Made by a program: the position numbers and the translations under genes
In this document: positions 44,907 through 57,700 of the stretch, one piece after another
How the letters are laid out: every line of letters starts with the position of its first letter
Numbering within the stretch: the first letter of the stretch is position 1
The notes under the pieces: model-generated
Seen by the model: the letters and a program-made list of their open reading frames with translations, nothing else
Told to the model about the DNA's origin: nothing
The model's database searches: none
From: Punica granatum
Taxonomy: Eukaryota > Streptophyta > Magnoliopsida > Myrtales > Lythraceae
Reading direction: 5' to 3'
Length of the DNA: 64,000 bases
Assembly (NCBI RefSeq): GCF_007655135.1
Contig: NC_045127.1
Span: 25,028,199-25,092,198, forward strand

Positions 44907-46275
44907 GTTTTTTTTCTTGTGCAATTGGCTATACTGTGGAGTGTATGCTTGTATTTGTATGGTGTAAATGTTTAAATGTCAGGATTGAGGTTTTTGATGT
45001 GTATTGGAGCTTTGCTTATTTAAGTTTTTCGAGTGTGGACTGTACGCAGGTTTTTGTAATTCGTGGACCAGGGTGTTTGACGTGAAGTGGAGCTTTTTTC
45101 TTTAGGCTATTTGATGATATGTTGCCGTTTGTTTCCAGGTACTTCTTCTTAGAGGTTAATGGGTAAAAAAACAGATTTTCCGTGTGGACTCGTTAATTTC
45201 ATGTAAAGGATTTAATATAATTTTTTAACGGATTTGAAAAGAGTTTAGATATTGACCTTTTTCAATAGATTTTAGGATGGAAATGATTCCGCTGTTCCAA
45301 ACCCATCTCGCGATCATCCCTAGTCTTGAGAGAAGAGAGGAGAGAGAAGCTGAGACACTACGTTGAGGGGTGAAGGGGAAAGTTGAGTTGGGGGTAAGAG
45401 GAGAGAAATGATGTCGTGAGAGCATGCAAATGCGTAAGAGAGAGATAGAGAGTGAATCTAATCTTTAATGAATCAATCCATCGCATGCAATCTGCTCTCT
45501 CTCTCTCTCTCTCTCTCTCTGAGTCATCCCTGTCTGCAAGGAAATATCGACGTCAGTTGTCAGAAGCAGAGAAATACTACTCTCCCCTACCCTACGCAAT
45601 ATTATATTTATTAAAAAAATGATATATTCATCAGAGCGATGGAGAGAGAGTGACGTAATGACAAAAGGCGAGTTAGCTACGAGGTGCTTCAATCGGTAGA
45701 GCAAGCGAGGCCCGTAGCATATTTAGGGTAGTCAAGTCAAGTACCTCTCCGATCTGATCGGTTCCATCGCCGGCCGGTCGGAAAGGTTAAAACAGCTATA
45801 GATTAGCAATAGCTAACTAGCTAGCGGCAGAGCACCGCATGCGAGGCTGTACCTTCACTTCACTGTGTACCGTTTGGGCGTGCATACATATATATATATA
45901 TATATATAATGAATGGAAACGAAACGGAAGCAGCCCTCCCTATATATATATAGGGAGTTAGAATTTTCATGGAGAAGTGGTAAAAATGTTACTTATATAA
46001 ATATTTTTTTAAGGAGAATAAAATATAAATTTTACATAAAAAAATACATACTTTTAAGATAAAATTTTAAAAAAATTAAAGTTTAGGGGGCAATTGCCCT
46101 CCAAACTATACATTGGCCCTGCCCCTGTGTATATCCTAGGACATACGTCAGTGATTGTAAATATTGGCACCATGCATGCATGCATTCCCGGTCGTGCCCT
46201 AACATTTCTTGTCTAACTTAGGCTTAAATTGAAGGGAGAATTTTGGATATACAAGACAGGCTTGTCGTCACCAAT
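44907..46275. other. Intergenic DNA with microsatellites
   Basis: Includes a (CT)n tract at 45495-45520 and an (AT)n tract at 45888-45909. No gene is supported. 44907-45150 could be the 3' UTR of the broken exon upstream. Confidence 0.5.
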
Positions 46276-46740
46276 TATTAGTTTAAATTTTTAAATTGAA
46301 CATGCGTGATTATTCACTCGTAAAACCAAGTGAAGATTTAAGAAATTTGCCCAAATATCATGAGTTACATGGATCTTAGCATTTTAATTTCAGATCTCAA
46401 TCTGTCCTTTCGATGAAAAACGCATTATTATTATATTTATGCCCGGTATAGAGCTTTCCTGCTTATCGTCTTGCATATTTTGCCCGAGGTAAGGGTTCCC
46501 CGTCATTAGATATGTACATATAATGTAGAGCTCTGATATGATATGAGGACGATATAATGACAAGCAAGCTACTTTTTTCGATTATGCAGAAAATTTACGA
46601 ATTCAATATGATGAAATATAAATTATAAATATTTAAATAAAAGAATACGAATAATATTATTTGAATATCGAATCTAAAATCACTTAATTAAATTGAGGAT
46701 GTGGCGTAAAAAATCTCTTAGCTAAAATTTTTTGATCTTA

Positions 46741-47035
46741 GGGCCCGTTTGGCTTTAGAAAATAATTTTATTCAACTTAATTTCACATATTTTCAATTCA
46801 ACAACGTGATTATTTTTTTTCCTTTTTAAATTTTTTTTAAACTATTCAATTTAATTTTTAATACTAAATTCTCTCAATTATATATATTTTTTTCATAATT
46901 CAACAACACAATTATTATTTTCTCTTAAATATTTATTATTTTTTCACATTTTTTCTCATAATTCAATAACACAATAATTACAAATTAATTAAAATCAAAA
47001 TTCAATTTTACTCCGTTATAAAATCAAACTCAAAC
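46741..47035. mobile_element. Harbinger-like MITE M1 (tandem copy 1)
   Basis: Begins GGGCCCGTTTGGCTTT and ends AAATCAAACTCAAAC, flanked by TTA on each side (46738-46740 and 47036-47038). AT-rich and non-coding. The trinucleotide TWA is typical of PIF/Harbinger insertions. Confidence 0.65.
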
Positions 47036-47038
47036 TTA

Positions 47039-47355
47039 GGATGCGTCTGTTTTTTGAAAATTATTTAACTCAACTCAACTCAACTGCACTTATCTTCAAT
47101 TCAATATCACAATTATTACTTTTTTTCATTTTTAAAATTTTTTTAACCATTCAATTCAATTTTTAATATTAAATTCTCTCAACTATTCATTACTTTTTCA
47201 CAATTCAACAACACAATCATTACTTAATTATTACTTTCTCTCAATTATTTATTACTTTTTCACACTTTTTTCTCATAATTCAACAATACAATCATTACAA
47301 ATTAATTAAAATCAAAACTCAACTCAACTCAACTCTAAATTCAAACATAAGCTAT
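47039..47355. mobile_element. Harbinger-like MITE M2 (tandem copy 1)
   Basis: Begins GGATGCGTCTGTTTTTTG and ends ...CTAAATTCAAACATAAGC. Its left TTA is shared with M1 and its right TTA is at 47356-47358. AT-rich with repeated AACTCAACTC near both ends. Confidence 0.6.
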
Positions 47356-47399
47356 TTAGGGTTACCCTCCATACCTCCATCTCTGTGTATGTCTCGTAT

Positions 47400-47894
47400 G
47401 GCGGCAGAGAGAGAGAGCAGCGTAGCGTAGTATTGCATCAGCAAGTTAGCTGCGGCTCACTGGACAGATAGAGGGAAAGCGTCAAAGAGAGAGAGAGAGA
47501 GATTTCGTACACTGTCGTCTTTTCGTGGGGAGAAGTGCGTCAGAGCCCTATCATTGTCTCAATTATAAATCTCTCTCTCCATCAATCTATCTATCGCCTT
47601 CCTCACCCCCTCCACACTCGATGCACCTTCTCTTTTCCCTTTTCATGTATATTCAAAATCTAACATATTAAATATATATATATATATATATATATCAGAA
47701 TGTGCGACGGAGATAGCGACGATGGAAAGATGGAGAAGATTTTTATTTTTATTTTTTTACATTTTTGGGCTGTAGCATTTAACTGGCTGCGGCTTCATCC
47801 AAGCGGTCAGTACACAGTATTTTGTTCCGAGATATGCAAAGATTTGTCATATCTATGTTGCCAATTTGCTTACTATATACATACATACATATAC

Positions 47895-47927
<33 letters not shown>

Positions 47928-47930
47928 GAG
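47400..47930 (+). promoter_or_regulatory. Promoter and leader-like segment, tandem copy 1
   Basis: A TATA-like AATTATAAATC at about 47560 is followed by CT-rich leader sequence, an (AT)n tract at 47672-47695 and an ATG at 47700. The 89-codon frame from this ATG begins MCDGDSDDGKMEKIF but runs into microsatellite sequence. In tandem copy 2 the matching frame ends early because a T run differs in length. A non-coding transcript, or no transcript, is as likely as a protein. Confidence 0.3.
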
Positions 47931-48693
47931 TTGTGCCTATGGCAGACGTGTTTCGATCCATCTATATGATAAATCCACAAAATGGCTTTTATAAAGTGTC
48001 TGATCAATGATCTCAGCAAAACGAAAAGGGTATCTCATCCCATCATGGAGTTCATCTGTGGTTAATAGTGTTTGATGATCCAGGGTCACGATATATCAAT
48101 ACTTAGTTCGTAATACTCTTGCAATTCACGCTACTTAATTAAGAGACTTGGCCCAGTTTGACTTGGTACCCGATTTCGAGTTATTACATTTATAGCTGGT
48201 GATAGTCATCGGTCAATCCCCAACTGCGGATTAAGTTCAATTTTTAAGTTGAACATGCGTGATTATTCACTCGTAAAACCAAGTGAAGATTTAAGAAATT
48301 TGCCCAAATATCATGAGTTACATGGATCTTAGCATTTTAATTTCAGATCTCAATCTGTCCTTCCGATGAAAAACACCTTATTATTATATTTATGCCCGGG
48401 ATAGAGCTTTCCTGCTTATCGTCTTGCATATTTTGCCCGAGGTAAGGGTTCCCGTCATTAGATATGTACATATAATGTAGAGCTCTGATATGATATGAGG
48501 ACGATATAATGACAAGCAAGCTACTTTTTTCGATTATACAGAAAATTTACGAATTCAATATGATGAAATATAAATTATAAATATTTAAATAAAAGAATAC
48601 GAATAATATCATTTGAATATCGAATCTGAAATCACTTAATTAAATTGAGGATGTGGCGTAAAAAACCTCTTAGCTAAAATTTTTTTGATCTTA

Positions 48694-48989
48694 GAGCCCG
48701 TTTGGCTTTAGAAAATAATTTTATTCAAATTAATTTCACTTATTTTCAATTCAACAATGTGATTATATTTTTTCCTTTTTAAATTTTTTTTAAATTATTC
48801 AATTTAATTTTTAATACTGAATTCTCTCAATTATATATATTTTTTTTCATAATTCAACAACACAATTATTATTTTCTCTTAAATATTTATTATTTTTTCA
48901 CATTTTTTCTCATAATTCAATAATACAATAATTACAAATTAATTAAAATCAAAATTCAATTTTACTCCGTTATAAAATCAAACTCAATC
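48694..48989. mobile_element. Harbinger-like MITE M1 (tandem copy 2)
   Basis: AGCCCGTTTGGCTTT ... AAATCAAACTCAAT with TTA at 48691-48693 and 48990-48992. It was duplicated with the surrounding unit. Confidence 0.65.
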
Positions 48990-48992
48990 TTA

Positions 48993-49305
48993 GGGTGCGT
49001 TTGTTTTTTGAAAATTATTTAATTCAACTCAACTCAATTGCACTTATCTTCAATTCAACATTACAATTATTACTTTTTTTCATTTTTAAAATTTTTTTAA
49101 CCATTCAATTCAATTTTTAATATTAAATTATCTTAGCTATTTATTATTTTTTCACAATTTAACAATACAATTATTACTTAATTATTACTTTCTTTCAATT
49201 ATTTATTACTTTTTCACACTTTTTTTTATAATTCAATAATATAATCATTACAAATCAATTAAAACCAAAATTCAACTCAACTCAATCCTAAATCCAAACG
49301 CAGTC
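48993..49305. mobile_element. Harbinger-like MITE M2 (tandem copy 2)
   Basis: GGGTGCGTTTGTTTTTTG ... TAAATCCAAACGCAGTC, with inverted ends GGTGCGTTTG and CAAACGCAGTC and TTA on both sides (48990-48992 and 49306-49308). This copy preserves the ends better than copy 1. Confidence 0.7.
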
Positions 49306-49637
49306 TTAATTTCTAGAGGGTTACCCTCCAAACCTCCATCTCTGTGTGTGTCTCGTATGGCGGCAGAGAGAGAGAGAGCAGCGTAGCGTAGTATTGCATC
49401 AGCAAGTTAGCTGCGGCTCTCTGGACAGATAGAGGGAAAGCGTCAAAGAGAGAGAGAGAGAGAGAGAGAGATTTCGTACACTGTCGTCTTTTCGTGGGGA
49501 GAAGTGCCTCAGAGCCCTATCATTGTCTCAATTATAAATCTCTCTCTCCATCAATCCATCCATCGCCTTCCTCACCCCCTCCACACCCGATGCACCTTCT
49601 CTTTTCCCTTTTCATGTATATTCAAAATCTTACATAT

Positions 49638-49676
<39 letters not shown>

Positions 49677-50202
49677 ATGTGCGACGGAGATAGCGACGAT
49701 GGAAAGATGGGGAAGATTTTTATTTTTATTTTTTTTACATTTTTGGGCTGTAGCATTTAACTGGCCGCGGCTTCATCCAAGCGGTCAGTACACAGTATTT
49801 TGTTCCGAGATATGCAAAGATTTGTCATATCTATGTTGCCAATTTGCTTACTCTATATATACATACATAGACATATATATATGTGTGTGTGTGTGTGTGT
49901 GGAGTTGTGCCTATGGCAGTCGTGTTTCGATCCATCCATATGATAAATCCACAAAATGGCTTTTATAAAGTGTCTGATCAATGATCTCAGCAAAACGAAA
50001 AGGGTATCTCATCCCATCTTGGAGTTCATCTGTGGTTAATAGAGTTTGATGATTCAGGGTCACGATATATCAATAGTTAGTTCGTAATACTCTTGCAATT
50101 CACGCTACTTAATTAAGAGACTTGGCCCAGTTTGACTTGGTACCCGATTTCGAGTTATTATATTTATAGCTGGTGATAGTCATCGGTCAATCCCCAACTG
50201 CG

Positions 50203-50575
50203 TGGCATCAGCTCAGGTTTCATTTCAGGAATACTAAAGCTAAAGGTGTGGCAAATGGAGTTACAAACGGGCTTCATCTTTTTGGGTCCCTATCTGGAGG
50301 GAATTCGCATAAAAAGAATGAAAGACTTAATTGAACAAAAAAGAAATAATGTAATGAAAGGCCGAAGAGAATTACATCACCAAACTCCATCTCGTCCATC
50401 AACTTCCCAATGCAGAGCCAGAAACTGATGATGGCCTGTATCAGGTGAAATTGAAACACGCGCAATTGTTTTCTTTTCTTCAACCTACAAAGGGGGCGTA
50501 AAGGCTAAAGCCCTAAAAACATAAGGGTGGACCTAAAGTCCCTTGTCTAGGGGAAAAAAAATTGAGTAAAGTTCT
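50203..50575. other. Intergenic DNA
   Basis: No gene is supported. The sequence departs from the tandem unit at 50203. Confidence 0.5.
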
Positions 50576-50814
50576 TAATGGCTTGTTTGGTTTTAGGATA
50601 GTATTTTAGAATCACAATTCTAATTTTAACTCTACCTACTATAAAACAAAATAACTCATACAAAGTCAAAGAGTGGGCCCCATTTATACAACTTTTTTTC
50701 CACAACAAAACAACATAACTCGTACAAAGTCAAAGGTGGGCCCCATTTATTCCACTCAAAATCAAAATCAAAATCTAATTTTAAAATCCTACTATGAAAC
50801 CAAACGCAACCTAA
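50576..50814. mobile_element. Harbinger-like MITE
   Basis: TAA at 50576-50578 and 50812-50814 flanks TGGCTTGTTTGGTTTTAGG ... CTATGAAACCAAACGCAACC (233 bp). The ends are inverted (TTGTTTGGTTT and AAACCAAACGCAA). Inside, GTACAAAGTCAAAG...GTGGGCCCCATTTAT is duplicated at about 50658 and 50722. Confidence 0.75.
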
Positions 50815-50942
50815 GTCTACTCTTATTATTTCACGCATTTGTTTCTTTACGATTTTCATCAATTTTATCTAGATATTCTGCAGAACCCTCCCTAGTCCAA
50901 ACCTTAAATACAAAGGGTCAAAAAGACAACCCAAAATATTTA

Positions 50943-51160
50943 ATGACCCGTTTGAATTGAGAATTACTTGATTTTAACTTTAACACACTACACAATAAAA
51001 ATACATATTTTTCAATTTAAAAATTTTAACTTTAATTTTAACTCAACACACTACACAATAAAAACACACGTTTCCCAAGTCAAATTTATAATCACATCTC
51101 ATTTGTCCTTTTCCACAATCAAAATCAAAGTAACTTTAATTCTGAATCCAAACAGCCCAT
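50943..51160. mobile_element. Probable Harbinger-like MITE
   Basis: TGACCCGTTTGAATTGAGAATTA at the left and TTTAATTCTGAATCCAAACAGCCCA at the right are inverted. The flanks TTA/TAA would suit a TWA duplication, but the exact border is unclear. Inside, CAACACACTACACAATAAAAA is nearly duplicated. Confidence 0.6.
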
Positions 51161-51504
51161 TAGATTCACATTTACATGATTTAAGTCTTAGCTTTTCCCA
51201 AAGATTATCTAGGTAAAACATTCTGAGCCCCTCAAGACCTCCGAAGGTCTTAATTGTATTCATATGACTAATGCAAATCGTAGTACGACTTCAAGAGATC
51301 CAATTCAAGTTCCAATTGGACCGGTTATGTGAGCACGAGTAAAAAAGTTTAAAGATGAACTCAACGGCCTGATTCAAGAGGTTTGGGCTCAAGGAAATTT
51401 GTGGAGGTCCATTGGACATGAACCACGTGATCGACAAAAATGCATCAACATGATTCAAGTTCTAAAAAATTCTAGCCAAGCCTATGATGTAGATGATTAA
51501 TACC
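51161..51504. other. Intergenic DNA
   Basis: No gene or clear repeat. Confidence 0.45.
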
Positions 51505-51900
51505 ATGATAATACCATTTTCTAGAAGTTTCTAGAATATTTGTTGAAGATCAAGAAAATATATCATCAGATTTGTTTAAAGTTTAAATCTGATGGATATC
51601 ATTATAGATTAAGTCATATCTCTATAAATACTTTAGATTTAATTTTCCTTACTTTACGATGAGATATGGCCAGATTATAATTAGTTTTGGTCTATATATA
51701 CTCATCTTGTCAATTTTTAAGAAAAAAAAGAATATTCAGAAAATTGTGAGAGTATTATCTTTGGTTCTTGAATAACTAATTCGAACTTATCGGAAATTTC
51801 CATGGCGTTTATCATCGATTTATCAAACGGCTTTCCACTACCATTTGTGGCGTCTTTCTATACCGATGTTCTTGTTTCGCAATAAACAACGGGTTGAGGA
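51505..51900 (+). other. LTR-like fragment
   Basis: It includes TATA-like CTATAAATACTTTAG (51621) and CTATATATACTC (51691). A leader follows, ending TTCCATGGCGTTTATCATCG, and then ACCATTTGTGGCG. This resembles the right part of a small plant LTR or TRIM element. No second LTR was found, so the assignment is weak. Confidence 0.3.
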
Positions 51901-52385
51901 CAGTTATACCAAGGTTCTTGTTTATGTTGTAAACAACTGGTTGAGGGTTTTGTCAATCAAATCTGATCGTGAAACGATCTTGGGTTCCTTTAGTTGTCGG
52001 GTCTCGTCATTCTTGGTGGGAATCGCATCAATGACACTTATGATTTATTCATTACCCTAAATCATGGATTTAGATGTTCAAATATACTTTGATTAAATGA
52101 TTTTTAATCAAACAATTTACACACAATTGACGCTTAAAATGATTTTATTTAAAAGATATTCACTGAGTATGGATCTAATCAATTGGACATCCGATTCTAG
52201 GAGTCTTATCCTGGAAATCTCATGGATCCACTCAGTTAAGACCCTAAGACACCTAATTAGTGGGTGATTATTCCCAAAGTCCCATGAATTAAGGTAAAAA
52301 ATACATCGATTTTGACCTCAATTTGATCAATTAAACTCTAAATCGACACTTAGACACCTAAGACGCATCCGACCTCATACGAGCA
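51901..52385. other. Intergenic DNA
   Basis: Nothing supported. Confidence 0.4.
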
Positions 52386-52735
52386 ACACCGTAGTATGCA
52401 ACCACCAACACGGTGGTCTAGTGGTTAAATATTAAGCGTTCCACTTGAATATTACAAGTTCGAACCTCACTAAGGACGTAGAGCTCGCCACTATGTGGGT
52501 GCATTATGGGATGACGGTGACCGATCCATAATACTTGATCCAGTGGGTCTTGAACTTGATTTACTAGTGTGTTGTGGGGATGCGGTGACCAAGTTGGACT
52601 AAAGTCTCAGTGAGTTATGGCGAAAAGAACATTCCGTGGCGGTTAGGTTCCCTTAGTTGGGGCAACCACAGCGAACTAATAACCCGACCTAGCCTTTAAT
52701 TCATAAAAAAACAAAAAAAAACACCCTAGTATGCA
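52386..52735 (+). mobile_element. tRNA-derived SINE with target duplication
   Basis: The 15-mers ACACCGTAGTATGCA (52386-52400) and ACACCCTAGTATGCA (52721-52735) differ at one base and flank 320 bp. The insert carries an A box (GGTGGTCTAGTGGTTA, about 52412-52427), a B box (AGTTCGAACCTC, about 52457-52468) and an A-rich 3' end (CATAAAAAAACAAAAAAAA). These are the parts of an RNA polymerase III-transcribed SINE. Confidence 0.9.
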
Positions 52736-54704
52736 TATCTACATGAATTTAATTCTATTGACACACAATCAAACTCAATTGGACCCTAATTCCTAGAGGC
52801 CGAATACTAATTAAGTCGATTTAAACTGATTCCACCTAATTAGACTCCATTATGCACAAATTAACTTCGACCACACTCCAATCCCACTCGGCTCGACCTC
52901 CTTTAAGGTCTCCCGAACATAAATTCAACATTTCATGCATCAATTAGAAGCAATTGAATCTAATTCACCATAATCAAGACCCAAATATCCTAATTAGACC
53001 TTAATAATGCGGAATTAAGCCAAATTGAGCTATGAATCATCGAATGGGACCATCTAAGTCTACTTAGCTGAAATTAACAGCATATAACAGAGGCTACAGA
53101 GTTCAATTTTATGCTCAATTTGCCCAATTAAACACAATTAAAGCTAATCCTAACAGGGCCGAACCATTAGAAGTCCAATTTCACACGATTAGGGCTCTAA
53201 TAAACCTAATTAACATCCAATCAAACTTGGATACCACATGCACAACAAAGACCCGAGAGCAATTAAGAGAAATTTAGCCAAATTTGAACCTAATTAGCAT
53301 GCCACTACTCAATTAATCCTAATTTGGGCACCAATCAAGCACAATTAACTGCCTATTAATGCATCTAGCTAGGAAATGCGTAAAATAAGCCATTACAATG
53401 CGAGCTAGGAAGCTTGATTCGAGGTCTAACCTGAGGTGTGAAGCCCTCCTTTACCTTAGTTCGGGCAATAGTTCGGATCTTCGAGCTTAGAAATGTCAAG
53501 ACCGGGCTTAAACTCCCCAAAATCCTACTAAATATATATGAATTTAGGTGTATTAATTGAATTTTAGGTATTTTGGTAGAATCTCAGCACCTGAAGTTGG
53601 CCAAAAGTTCATAAGTTCATAAAATCCCCCTCTATTTATAAATAAAGGAGAGTTGGGATTTAATTTGCAAATATTGAAACCTGTGGAGTCGAAATAAAAT
53701 TCATTGCGAAATTTGTGAGTCTCGAAGAGCTCCAGCTGTCCAAATGGATAAGTTTGGATAGTTGGAGCATGGGTGTGGTTGGTGATCGCGCTTCTATACT
53801 TGGCATGATTACTGACTGCTCCTCCATACAGGACTACGCCACCATGCTAAAATTTCACCTCAACGGGAAATCAATTCAGATACTTCAAACTAAACTAATT
53901 TTGTCAAAAATAATAGTGGTCTCATTCTATCTTCAAACATGTCGAAAAACTTTATTTTCACCATTTTTGAAATTTTAGAGCACATTTGAATGGAGAAAAA
54001 TTACCAAAAAAAATTCTTAGGTTCAGAAAATGATTATTTTTCTAAAAATACCCTGAAATGAATTTTTTTACTATGTGAGAATATCGATTTCTCCATCTCA
54101 ATCTTTTTCCTATTGAATAAAATGCGAAATCAAAGGATTTCGCATTTTATTATTAGTAAAAAAAAAATTAAGGTGCCGATAAAAATACGAATAATCAAGT
54201 TTTAAAATGGAAATCTCCGAGAAGTACATGTTATCTCGAGAAATCATTTTTCTTATGTGCAACCCTGAGGAAAATATATCCAACTATCGTATTATCCAAA
54301 AATTGGCACTAACACTGAATAATTGATTAAGCATACTATTAGAAAATGATACCGAAAACGTAGCGGAAACGGAATAAACGATAAGTTAAAATTTTATTCA
54401 TTCATACATGTAAGATCGACATCCGGAATCTTATTCCGAATGCATGGTATCACTTTGCCATGATTCAAAAATGCCAGCTCGACAATCCTACTAGGGTTTA
54501 TCGATAGTTGCCTCGTCATAAAATCCCCGCAAGACCACTAAATAATCGCCTTCTTAAATAGTGGCTTGAAGCCGCCTAAGTGTTCAGCTCTAGCTCGTTT
54601 ACGCGGGCTGATTTCAGATTCAGCTGTGTGTCTCACTTCTCCTACTTTTCTTTTGGGCGAGAGTCGGCCATGAACAATATATATAACACACAAATATATT
54701 ATAT
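52736..54704. other. Intergenic DNA with a minus-strand TATA-like motif
   Basis: No gene is supported. 52770-53350 has many spaced AATTAA and CCTAATTA motifs. At about 53630-53650 the minus strand reads TTTATAAATAGAGGGGG, a good TATA context that could belong to an old minus-strand LTR. The 87-codon frame from 53715 has no recognised motif. Confidence 0.4.
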
Positions 54705-54728
54705 GTTTATATATATATATATATATAT
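54705..54728. repeat. (TA)n microsatellite
   Basis: Directly abuts the first base of long LTR C, so the target duplication of that element cannot be read. Confidence 0.95.
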
Positions 54729-57700
54729 TGTCAGTAATCCATTTTGGCTCACTATTTCAGGCAATGCTTATCAACAGCGATTCCGGCCATAACTTGAGCA
54801 TTGATACAGAAGAAGACTCGATAGAGCAGCAAATTGCTATTCATCCTCAAGTCAACAGAGACAAACAGATGATTCAAGCACATAACAGAAGAACTTACAG
54901 AATCATTCAGCGATACACAGAGCAAACAGAGAGCTCAGATAATTTCCAAACCGGCATTTTCAGAATATAACACGTACAATGCTATTTTTCGATAGTTCGC
55001 TCGACCATCAGAAGATAATCAATATTGGACTCCAAAAATCCCTCGCTGTGCCAAACAGATGAAAAGTGTCTTAAAACACATTTCGCAGATTATCTGCTAT
55101 GTACATAGCAATTTTCTGAATACAAACAACTTTTCAGTGGGAGTCCAAAAGCGTCGGTTCACCAGAGAAAAATTAATGTCCGATGTTAGATACAGTCACA
55201 CCTGCAATTATACAAATCACAAGCATTGCTTCAGATTGTCTCTCAGAAATCACATATACTCCTTAAATGACTCCCGAGCGACAGAACAAGCATACCTTTC
55301 AATGGAAAACCATATCCGGAGACTTGCCTGACAGAACATCGGCAAACTAAGTTAGTCATGCAATGCCTTGAAAACCCCAGCGGACATACGCAATTGGGCA
55401 AATCAGGCTGCAAAATTCCTTTTAGTTTCCCGAATAACCTCCGAAAAGCAGAAAAGATCATTTTCAACCTAAATTCATAACCGGAGGTCCTTTTCGAGAA
55501 AACTTGACGCCGGATGGCTGTCCAACCCAGTGCCGTTTATCCCAAGGCTCAGTGTGAAATCCTCAGACGGAATTGTACAATCCATCTAGACCCTTAGAAC
55601 AGTGTTTTAAGGTTTCAGATGTAGTTTTTCAATCCTTCGATGTTTGTTCTCAACAAATAGAATCGCAGCGATCTCCGGATCATCCAAGCAACTCAGAAAG
55701 TATTTTGAGAAATCCGGCTTCGGAATCCTAAGACGTCTCCGGCTTCACAATTGCAATACTGGCTTAAGGGTCAATTATTCAGTCTAATTGACAATGCACG
55801 TCAAAATGATCAACGCGGAATGCAGACACGAGATACATTCTTAGAAATGGCTAAATTTGCTCTGATCGCCTGAAACAAGCAAAACCGGCTTCCGAGCCCA
55901 AAAACCACACGAACATTCTTTTGGGCAAAATGGATGAATTTGGGCTCATTTGAACCATTTTCGCGCATAAATTGACAATTCGATGTTCATTTAACCCACA
56001 AACCTTGAACGTGCAATCAATTGAGACTCGAGCTTTGTCCCGAACTTCCCACAAGGCCCGTGGGACCCACGTCCTGCCCTAGGGCAGCCGTAATTCCTCA
56101 TTGCCGCCTCCTCTTTTGCCGTGTCTTCTCTTGCCAAAAAATATCCTATGTGTTCTTCTTCAACACTCCAACTTCCCATCCATCTCCATTAATGCATTTT
56201 AACTCTTCTTCATCAATTCCATGGTTTAAATTCATCCTTATGTTCATTAGCAAACCGCCCAAGCCTAACCAAGAGGCTAATTGCAATTTGTTTCATTAAT
56301 TTTGTTATTTAGCTTGCGTATATATTACCCAAATGTCATTAGCTTAATCACACACCTTCAAGCATCATATCTCTAACATTTCTCACTCAAACAAATGCTC
56401 TCAACCTCCTCTCAACCATAGCAAAATCACAGCAAGCAAAACCCTCAAGAACTTAAGTCGGAGTCATGGTGTTCACCATCTCGGCTTAAATCCAAACTTG
56501 ACCAAACTCATATCCCACATGTTTTTGACCCCCACAGTCCATTTTCAAAGTTAGATTTTAAGTTTGAAACCTCTAAGTCATAGAATCAGCCCACCACATA
56601 ACCAAACTGTGTTTGGTCCATTTCGGGTCAGATTTTCCAACCCGGGTTTCTTAGCCTTACAGGTCGGTTTGAGCTGCTAAAATCTATCAAACACCTCCCC
56701 ACACGACCCTAGGGTGTCAAGGAGTCGAGAAACCCCGGGCCAACCCGCTGGTTTTGGTCCAGCAAGAAGATTCATCTCGATTCCTAGTTGGGTCAGATTT
56801 TCTGTCTGTCTTTGCGTTTTCCTTGCAAATCGGGTCGACTTGAAGCTCTTTTCTTCGAACGACCACCACGGTCACCATTGGGGGTCTCTTAGGAGTCAGG
56901 ATCCACCGACCTTGCAGAAAATACCATCGGGAGCCACCGTTGTGACGTTCAACCCGAGAACTGCCCAGTCGAGTGTGTTCCTGGACATGTTCTATTTTTC
57001 GTGATCTTTGCAGGGCTATGCGGGTCAACCCGACAATTTTAGAACCAAACGACCACTACAACCACCTCCGGGGGTCTCTTAGGAGTCGGGAGCCACCAAC
57101 CTTGCAACAAAATACCATTGGGAGCCTCCGGAGAGCTGTTTCTTTTCGGACTACCTGTCGGGTCTGTTTTGACCCAATCTAGTATGTTTCTATTTTGCTA
57201 AACCAACTTTACTCTTGATTTCCAGAAAATCCACCCGTGCTCTCCTCCCGAAACCACCACAGAGACGTAAAGCATCGTCTTGGCTATCCGGAACAGTTGA
57301 TCACTCTCCAAAAAGTCACGAGTCACCCGAACCGACTTGTTTTCTCCCGAGTGTTAGTTTGGTCAGCCAGCGCCCGGTCGTGTCTATCCAGCTCCATTCG
57401 GGTCTGTTCAACAAAATCAGCCCAAATCCAAACTCAACCCGACTCTTATTCACCAGACCCGACTTCCAGTGGTTTCATCCTACATCCTGGGACTAGATAT
57501 AACCATTTCCGACTTAGAGGAGTTAGGACTTTTACATTTTTGTTGTGTTTATGGAATTATAAGTTGTTTTCAAGCATGATTTACTTGCAAGATTTCATTT
57601 TTATGTAATTTTCATATTATATCATGCACGTTTATCATCGTATTACGTGCTAGCATGTCGGGAAATGTTTAAATCGAAGTCAATGAGACCATTTTAAACC

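Larger units (their letters stand above)
46276..48228. repeat. Tandem duplication, copy 1 (about 1.95 kb)
   Basis: This is homologous to 48229-50202 from ATTAG-TT-AATTTTTAA-TTGAACATGCG to CAATCCCCAACTGCG. Each copy carries two Harbinger-like MITEs, a GA-rich and CT-rich leader with a TATA-like AATTATAAATC, an (AT)n tract, a short ORF start (MCDGDSDDGKM) and a (GT)n tract. Identity by eye is about 96 percent, with most differences in microsatellite length. Confidence 0.92.
48229..50202. repeat. Tandem duplication, copy 2 (about 1.97 kb)
   Basis: Second copy of the unit at 46276-48228. Its (GA)n (49447-49470), (AT)n (49640-49672) and (GT)n (49882-49901) tracts are longer than those of copy 1. 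The junction is direct: CAACTGCG at 48228 is followed at once by the start of copy 2. Confidence 0.92.

Noticed and set aside
45660..45715. A possible tRNA (GGTAGAGCAAGCGAGGCC)
   Set aside because: Only an A-box-like part is seen. No acceptor stem or T arm can be folded around it.
46276..50202. A possible microRNA locus in the duplicated leader
   Set aside because: I looked for common plant microRNA sequences by eye and found none; no suitable hairpin arm pair was visible.
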